Shown here one piece after another: positions 17,614 through 23,246 of a stretch of DNA of 23,246 bases. The position numbers and the translations under genes were made by a program. The first letter of the stretch is position 1, and every line of letters starts with the position of its first letter. The notes under the pieces were generated by a model. That model saw only the letters and a program-made list of their open reading frames with translations, had not been told where the DNA came from and did not search any database. The DNA is taken from NCBI GenBank assembly GCA_003427395.1, contig BFEA01001186.1, positions 101,725-124,970 on the forward strand, given 5' to 3'. This DNA comes from Chara braunii (lineage: Eukaryota; Streptophyta; Charophyceae; Charales; Characeae).

Positions 17614-18010
17614 CATCACCACTTCAGGACACCCTTCACCACTTCAGGATGCAGCCTGCCTAAACAGGTGGTTTTCAGGGTCTTCGGACCTTTCACCACT
17701 CCAGGACCATTCAAGTCTAAAAATTTTGAATGGCCCTGAAGTGGTGAAAACTCTGAAGACCCTAAAAACCACCTGTTTAGGCAGGCTGCATCCTCAAGTG
17801 GTGAAGGGTGGTTTTCATGGTCTTCGGACCTTTCACCACTTCAGGACCATTCAGGATTTTAAGACTCCCCAAAACTCTCACTTGACCACTTCAGGACAGC
17901 GTTCACCACTTCAGGATGAATCCTGCATAAACAAGTGGTTTTCAGGGTCTTCGGACTTTTCACCACTTCAAGACTTTTCAGGATTTTCAGACTGTCAAAA
18001 ACTCTCACTT
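17614..18010. repeat. Repeat field built on CACCACTTCAGGA with an internal inverted repeat
   Basis: CACCACTTCAGGA or a close variant occurs nine times, seven forward (17614, 17635, 17692, 17830, 17884, 17900, 17959, approximate) and two inverted (17734, 17792). Longer shared blocks include GTGGTTTTCAGGGTCTTCGG (near 17669 and 17936; a variant near 17810), CAGGATTTT and CAAAACTCTCACTT. An open frame across it (17504-18028) gives Pro/Ser/Phe repeats and is most likely a by-product. Confidence 0.8.
17631..17809. repeat. 84-bp-arm inverted repeat, 11-bp spacer
   Basis: The arms 17631-17714 and 17726-17809 are complementary at 77 of 84 positions by my count, with no gaps. Transcription in either direction would give a long, nearly perfect RNA hairpin with an 11-base loop. 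Confidence 0.9.
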
Positions 18011-18019
18011 CAGAATTTT

Positions 18020-18933
18020 CATTCCTGAATTTTCAGCTACCCGATAACCGTTTGTGCATACATCTGTTAGTACCCTACCTGCAAGGTTGAACTACCCCTC
18101 CCTTATGACCTAAGCTGATCAGACCCGGCCATAAAGTCGAGGCGACCCCATTCACCACAAAAGAAAAGGTGATCAATCTTTCCCTCGTGGCGAACGATAG
18201 TAATCGCCACCCTCACAAACAAGGTTCCAACAAACATATTATCACCTTCCTCCCTTTCGACGATAGTGTAGCCACCCTCCTCGCAAGGAAAGATGAAAAC
18301 ATCCTGCTATGGACCAGGAACAAAGTTCCGGCGCAGGCCTCACTTCCGTCTACGGGGCTCACAACATTAGGATTCCTCATTGCATGACAATTGAAACCAT
18401 ACCAAATCGTAAAGCATGACAAGCAATTGAATCATATGTCCGACGAAAAACACATATGTTAACCAAGTCAGGCATATGACCCAAGTACACGTCATCTCTT
18501 TAGACATGCACTCACAAAATTTTGCATTCATAACCACATACACGGAATTTGACAAGAGTTACAGGTCTTTCAATCCTTTGGTGTCACTCATTTAATTTAC
18601 AAACAATTTTCTATACCTCTCATGCATAGCAACAATTGTGAGAAGGATATCACAGTCATCTTACACTCGTCTATGACAATAAGGCACAAATTCATTATTA
18701 CTTCCTTACAACAGGAGTCACAATCCCATTGATAACCTTTCAATCTCAATACTTTTATTAATAGTTTACAATTAATCATGAACTGAAATCACAAATACTC
18801 CACTTGTCCTCACAAGTTGTGATTGCAGTTATTACCAAAAAGTTAATTCCTTGGTTAGCCTAAGACAAAAGTTAGAACCAACTGAACCACAATACAAAAG
18901 CAAAAGAGTTACCAAAATTGATGCCATCAATTA
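18020..18933 (-). other. No gene seen; expected position of the LTR of the Ty3/gypsy remnant
   Basis: About 900 bp of AT-rich sequence with no supported gene. On the minus strand it follows the polypurine tract, so the 3' LTR of the integrase-bearing element should start near 18930 and run leftward. AATAAAAG near 18760 on that strand could serve as a poly(A) signal. A short direct repeat of a CGACGATAGT-like block occurs near 18192 and 18258. The left end of an LTR cannot be placed without a second copy. Confidence 0.35.
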
Positions 18934-18954
18934 CCTCCTCCCTTTCCTTTTTTT
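18934..18954 (-). promoter_or_regulatory. Polypurine tract of an LTR retrotransposon
   Basis: On the minus strand 21 bases are all purine (seven A, then GGAAAGGGAGGAGG). They start 15 bp after the polyprotein stop at 18969, exactly where a polypurine tract primes plus-strand DNA synthesis before the 3' LTR. The following TTGATGGCATCAA is a short palindrome, typical of LTR termini starting with TG. Confidence 0.6.
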
Positions 18955-18968
18955 ACTAAAAGTCTTGA

Positions 18969-19925
18969 CTAAACTCTTGGAATGAACTTGCGTAGATGTG
19001 CACCTGATACCCAATTCCTACTACGAGATCCATCCAATTCTTCTATTTCATACGCCCCATGCTATGTTTTCTTAGTGATTCGATATTGTCCTAGCCACCG
19101 ACTGTCTAGTTTTCTGGACCATTGCGTTTCTAGCGACATATTATACAACAAGACGATGTCCTCAACTTCCAGCGGCTCTTTTCGTATGAGTGGCCTCTTA
19201 TCTCATCTTTCCTTGTCAGCCTGCCTGCTTTCAGAAGTAGACACCGTCGCATCCTCAATCCGTTCTTCAGTTACCATGATCTGTCTTCCCCTCAATTCCA
19301 ACAACTCTTCCGTCAAAAGTTTCGTTTCCACGTCCTATTTTTGCCAAGTGGTCAGAAAACTCTCAATTGGAAAGGTCGCATGCCATCCAAACCATAATGT
19401 GACGGGAGCATACCCAGTTGTTCGCTTGATGGTAACATTCTCAACAAAAAAACCCGCTCTCAAATAAATTGGTCATCTTAACGGCTCCCCCTTGCACCAT
19501 TTAGCCGACAAGTTAGACAAGGTGGCATGTCCTCGTTCCACTTGTGCATTGGCCTGGGGATGCGCTCTCGTCGTATAACTGAAACTCACCCCAAGTTTTT
19601 TCAAAAGCGTTTGCACCTCCTTTGATCGAAACTCACCTCCTCGATCCATAACAATCTCCTGAACAAATGGATAACGGAGATAATATTCCTCGATGCATTC
19701 TGCCAAGACTGACCCTGTACGTTCGCGAATGGCACGACCATCAACGAACCCAGTGAAATTGTCCCTAACATCGAAGATATAACAGTATCCATTTATCCCA
19801 GGTGGCATTACCAAGAGATCCAAATGCAGCACCGCACCCGGCTCTGCCACATAACGTGGATTTAGGGGCTCGATGTCGGTGCGAATACCCTTACAAGGGT
19901 ATCCGCCCTGTTTTTTGCAAGCGAC
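18969..19925 (-). pseudogene. Ty3/gypsy-type integrase, C-terminal end of pol
   Basis: One frame runs from about 19925 to a TAG at 18969-18971, with four internal stops (19473-19475, 19335-19337, 19203-19205, 19062-19064). The catalytic core is complete. Counting from 19850, the acidic triad is Asp11 (HLDLL), Asp69 (MDRGGEF) and Glu105 (ANAQVERGH), with exactly 35 residues between the last two (DD35E). After the core come TTGYAP, then VEDIVLLYN and SRWLGQYRI, a GPY/F-like module that points to Metaviridae (Ty3/gypsy), and RKFIP at the end. Integrase inserts element DNA into host chromosomes. The HHCC N-terminal zinc domain and all upstream pol domains are missing; sequence right of 19925 is unrelated. 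The plus-strand frame at 18982-19467 is its shadow. Confidence 0.85.
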
Positions 19926-21770
19926 AAGAAATAAGTTTGGTATAAAATTTAGGTATACCGCGCGAGGCCCGACTGTGTCTGTAAGTTACGTTGGCTGAAT
20001 GATTGACTAGAATAAAGAGTGTGGGCGCACATATTTAAGGCGCGCGTGATTTCTTTCGCTTGCTAATGATTGTAAAGCCGGCACGGAGGCCGGTCGCCTT
20101 GTTTCACTATTATTATTTATTTATTCTCGATTAAACCAGGATTTGAGGATATTTTTCCTTTTTGATTGCCACGGTTGACCGAGACAATTGCGTGTGCGTG
20201 GAGGACGGGGTCGACGGCGACAGTGCGACTTTGTGCGGTAAGCGGAGTATGCGAGGAAATAGAAACGCGGGCTAGGTTTCCGCGTGTTTCACTGTGGGAG
20301 TTTTGGCGGGCGTGGAGTGTCGACGGCGAGGTGCGGCCGGCAAAGGCCTAGGCTTGCGAGGCGTCAAGGTTTGATTGTTGTCCTTATTATTATTTTTGTT
20401 GTGTTTGTCGTCTTTGGGCCGAGCGTGGCGCTGGTTTTCAGCGGGGCCATCGGCGGGGGCACCAGTCAAGAACCTTGAGCTCGCGCCTCGTTTGATGGTT
20501 CAGTCGGGTCACGACGTGTCTTGGATGCTGGCGAAACTTCTCTATTAGCGCTCGTCTCGAAAAACGGTCAGAGGAGTTCATCGCTCATGCAAGCCGGTGG
20601 GTGATGAGCCTATGAGGCGGAAGAAAACCGAGCGGCGGGGCCCTTTGGTAGGTGGGCCGCCCGCAGCCCACGGTCTACTATGAGAGGTTTTGAGCGTGAG
20701 CATGTCCGCTCGCCCCGCCAGATGGTGAGCTAGGCTTGGGTAAGGGCCCAGAGGCACTATGGTGTGGGGTTGTCCACATAGGACCCCTCTCCGGCTCGAT
20801 CCTCAAAGTTCCCATTTGAATAATTGCTACCACCACTAGGATCGGCACCTGGGCATGCGCCCCGACCCCAAGGCAGTCTACGTGTGGGTTGCCCGTTGGG
20901 AACCCGAACAGTGGTCCGCTCGGCTTGAGTAGAGCGGAGGAGGCTCCCTGTGAGGAGGAAGGCGATGGATGTACAAACCGTTCGACGGACTTGGTTATAG
21001 GGGCGAAAGACTTACCGAACCGGTTGGTAGCCGGATCATTCCAGAGTTTCTCCTCGGGCCTGGCCGGAGCAGTCGGGAAGACCGCTGCGTTAAAGGGCTG
21101 ACGAGCCGGCGTCGGGGGATGCAACGGGCAACGGGGATGACAAGGGGGGAATAAGGAAAGAAACCGGGACGCATTTCGCGCCAGATGCATTCGGAGCAGG
21201 AGAGAAGGAGGTGGCCAGGGAAAACAAGCCGGGTAGCCAAAGGGTTAAGACAAGCGCAGAAAGGGAGGAACCCGACGGAGAATAGCGTCGGGTGCAGACT
21301 GAGTCAGTATAGGCAGGAGGGGCGAGAAGACGAATCGAACCGCCTAGTAGTTTGGACATAATGGAAAACTCGGGCATGATGGTCAGGGCGGACTGCACTA
21401 GGCACTGTGGGACCATCGCGGCCAAGGGGTGCGACGACTACTAAGGGAGACGGGGCGCGGAGGCAGCAAAGGCAAAACGAAGGGGATGAACCCGACGCAG
21501 TTTCACACCAGAAACGTGTGAGGAAGAAGATGGCGATGATGGACATTGCGGATGAAAAAGAGGTTTGCGCGCCCGATACTGAATGGAATCGGGTTAGGAA
21601 AAATGATAGGCGGGTTTTTTTTGATGCGGCGAGAGCAATGGCAGGGTTAGATTGACAGGATAGTGGGTGTTTAGGGAGAACGAGTAGAAAAACCGTGCAT
21701 GGAGGGATGGCGGGGACGAAGGAAAAGAGAAGCCAAATACACGGATCCCACCCGTTTCTTAGTGAAAACG
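19926..21770. other. No gene supported
   Basis: GC content rises sharply after about 20160. Short open frames occur on both strands (for example 20678-21190 minus and 21407-21655 plus), but none carries a motif I can name. CCGGC/GCCGG near 20080-20095 is a small inverted repeat. The 21407-21655 frame has a charged, protein-like second half and could be part of the same decayed element as the possible endonuclease start at 21937. Confidence 0.4.
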
Positions 21771-21772
21771 GG
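21751..21772. repeat. CCCGTTT/AAACGGG hairpin
   Basis: A perfect 7-bp stem, 21751-21757 with 21766-21772, and an 8-base loop. The same end motif as the hairpins at 13.0-15.6 kb, but without an adjacent T tract. Confidence 0.5.
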
Positions 21773-21774
21773 CG

Positions 21775-21993
21775 ATTGAAGGCACGTCTCGGGGGTTCCT
21801 TGCTGCTGCGAGTCAGGTCATAGTATTAGATTCACGACAGGGTGATTGGTTCGGGCAGTCAAACTGGGAGGGTCTGCGTCGGGGCAAGAAGACTAGAAAA
21901 CGGGATGAACCTACCCCTATTCTAGCGAAAGGTTCACTCCGACTTTCTGTTGCTCATCTTAATGTGCAAGGGGCGGGCGGACCAGCCAAGTGA
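21775..21993 (+). pseudogene. Possible LINE ORF2 start (endonuclease N-terminus), fragment
   Basis: A frame of about 72 codons with no ATG start, ending in LRLSVAHLNVQG before a TGA at 21991-21993. LNVQG near the end of a basic leader resembles the first strand and Asn of APE-type LINE endonucleases, where a form like NIxGL or NVRGL is usual. Just after it the sequence turns into a GA-rich tract and no further endonuclease motif (QETK, SDH) is seen, so the match rests on about ten residues. Confidence 0.25.
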
Positions 21994-23246
21994 AAGAGAA
22001 AGGAGGAGAAAGGATTGAGGAGGGAGGTCGAGAAGGATAAGATGANCGGATAGAGAGTAGTGACAAGAAGTGACAGAGCNTGANAAAGGGGGGATGGNCA
22101 ANAACAAGGNGAGGAGAGTTTGTCTTAATATGGCGGTGTATCGGCCCGGGTTCGAGCAGGAGATTCATCCCCATTTTGCTCATCCTATAGACAGGATTAG
22201 TAACCCCGNNGGGAGTCTCCTATAGCCGTTATCGTGTCATTGATTCGTAGGAGTCTCCATCTGATTGGNTGGATGTGATTCGGTCGGCAGCCTTCGCGAA
22301 GGCTCTGCTTTGATTTAGTGGTCCCCATTTCGAATAGANGGCTCCTCCCGGACCTNGATTGANCCCGNCCGAGTTAAGGACCAGGTACGCCTACGATACA
22401 GTGTTAAGGTGAGTAGCAGGGTACGGGTGTGCGGGTGAGTGAGACAAAAGAAAAACTAAGGAGTGAGGTGCAGTTGGGGGAGTCACAGGTAAAGGAACGG
22501 CATGACAGAAGTGGAAGAGGAGGCAATACGTACCTGTTTGTGGCTGAAAGTCTGCATGTGCGGCATCAGCGAGTGATCCACCTNANGCTGCACAGAGTGT
22601 TGTACCCAGCCCGCCGCTTACTTTTGTTGAAGGCATGGGGGACTGAGCGCCAAAAGGGGGCAAGCTTACCATCGGCTGGTGGGCTGTCTATCTTGAGCAA
22701 TTGAAGTAACAGGAGAGGAGNAGCAATGACTGAAGTCNTGTNTNGTGGTCAATGCACTGCTCACNTGCCAATCAAAAGACTGAGGAGCAGGTCGCGGAGC
22801 TGAAAGTTTACTAGCTGGCCGNCGAGTGGCCTATCATGTCGAGCCTAGTAGAGAGGGCCCGACGGTAAGGCTACATACCTTACCTGTGTCGCTCACCCCA
22901 TTGACCAAGAGCAACAAAAGGNCAACCGTGGAGTACAGTTGTTTGTGGGTAAGCGTGTTGCACCTNCNTGGCCGGATAGATCGTANGATTGNTTCCCTAT
23001 TAAAAAAAAAANCACAGAGGACTGTCTTTTGGATCCCCGACCGTGTCNTGCGCTGCGGCTAATANTGTCCGGNCCTAGAAGCTCCATGGAATACCTGAGT
23101 TTTCGAGGAAGGGAGATTGCCGCTATGACTTGGACGTTNGTTAGAGTGCTGGTTGTACTATGTCCGACTGCGAGTTGATTGGCACGACGTGTACTGACCA
23201 CCATTGCGAGGCCCTCAGGCGAGTGAAGATTACAAGGCCCTCTCCT
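21994..23246. other. N-dotted, unidentified sequence
   Basis: Begins with a GA-rich tract (21990-22045), then mixed sequence with many single Ns. The Ns make reading frames unreliable. No RNA gene, domain or clear repeat could be recognised. Confidence 0.5.

Noticed and set aside
17504-18028. 174-codon ORF as a repeat protein
   Set aside because: It follows the direct and inverted repeats, has no start context or domain, and the inverted part is read in antisense.
18982-19467. 161-codon plus-strand ORF
   Set aside because: Lies exactly antisense to the integrase C-terminus, whose frame shows family motifs; this one shows none.
20678-21240. Minus-strand ORFs of 170 and 81 codons
   Set aside because: GC-rich, Pro/Ser-rich, overlapping in different frames and without motifs; likely composition-driven.
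1-23246. CRISPR array, bacterial operon, phage genes or rRNA
   Set aside because: No regularly spaced direct repeats with unique spacers, no ribosome-binding-site-led gene rows, and no rRNA sequence were seen; all coding remnants are eukaryotic retroelements.

Overview
The window looks like repeat-rich nuclear DNA of a eukaryote, probably a plant or streptophyte alga with a large genome. Support comes from an L1-like non-LTR retrotransposon with a zinc-knuckle ORF1 and a zf-RVT C-terminus, a Ty3/gypsy-type integrase, a tRNA-derived SINE, long A/T and CT tracts, and the absence of any convincing intact host gene. A charophyte such as Chara is a guess from general style and cannot be proven here. 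Scattered single Ns, some next to homopolymers, suggest unresolved assembly positions.

Layout. 1-2.5 kb: a retroposon-like end (hairpin plus T tract), a diverged A/T-rich tandem duplication, then sequence I cannot identify. 2.5-3.7 kb: a GC-rich 54-bp minisatellite with long open frames, then a strong hairpin. 3.9-11.2 kb: one large minus-strand LINE. It runs ORF1 (11178 to 9095), an APE-type endonuclease, reverse transcriptase, a connecting region, zf-RVT, a 3' UTR and poly(A) (a T tract on the plus strand at 3886-3904). It is dead: in-frame stops in both ORFs, two frameshifts, and an internal rearrangement that duplicates about 570 bp of the RT and removes the stretch between RT motifs A and B. 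11.2-12.8 kb: nothing recognised (possibly the LINE 5' UTR).

12.8-16.2 kb is a nest of short retroposons: inverted repeats of the form CCCGTT-loop-AACGGG, a (CT)n tract, a complete-looking tRNA-derived SINE with target-site duplication, a second copy of only its hairpin-forming tail, a plus-strand 5'-truncated relative of the large LINE with a 26-A tail, and two diverged tandem units full of stable hairpins.

16.3-18.1 kb holds bZIP-type TGACGT palindromes, a tRNA-primer-like site, short tandem repeats, two tandem decayed tRNA-like sequences on the minus strand, and an 84-bp-arm near-perfect inverted repeat embedded in a nine-copy repeat field. 18.9-19.9 kb is the C-terminal end of a minus-strand Ty3/gypsy polyprotein (integrase with complete DD35E triad and a GPY/F-like end, four internal stops), followed 15 bp later by a polypurine tract where its 3' LTR should begin. 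20-23.2 kb is GC-rich, N-dotted and mostly unidentified, with one possible endonuclease N-terminus.

Nothing here forms an operon or host pathway. The biology is the layering of LINE, SINE and LTR elements, several carrying conspicuous 3'-terminal or internal RNA hairpins that may matter for retrotransposition or small-RNA production.
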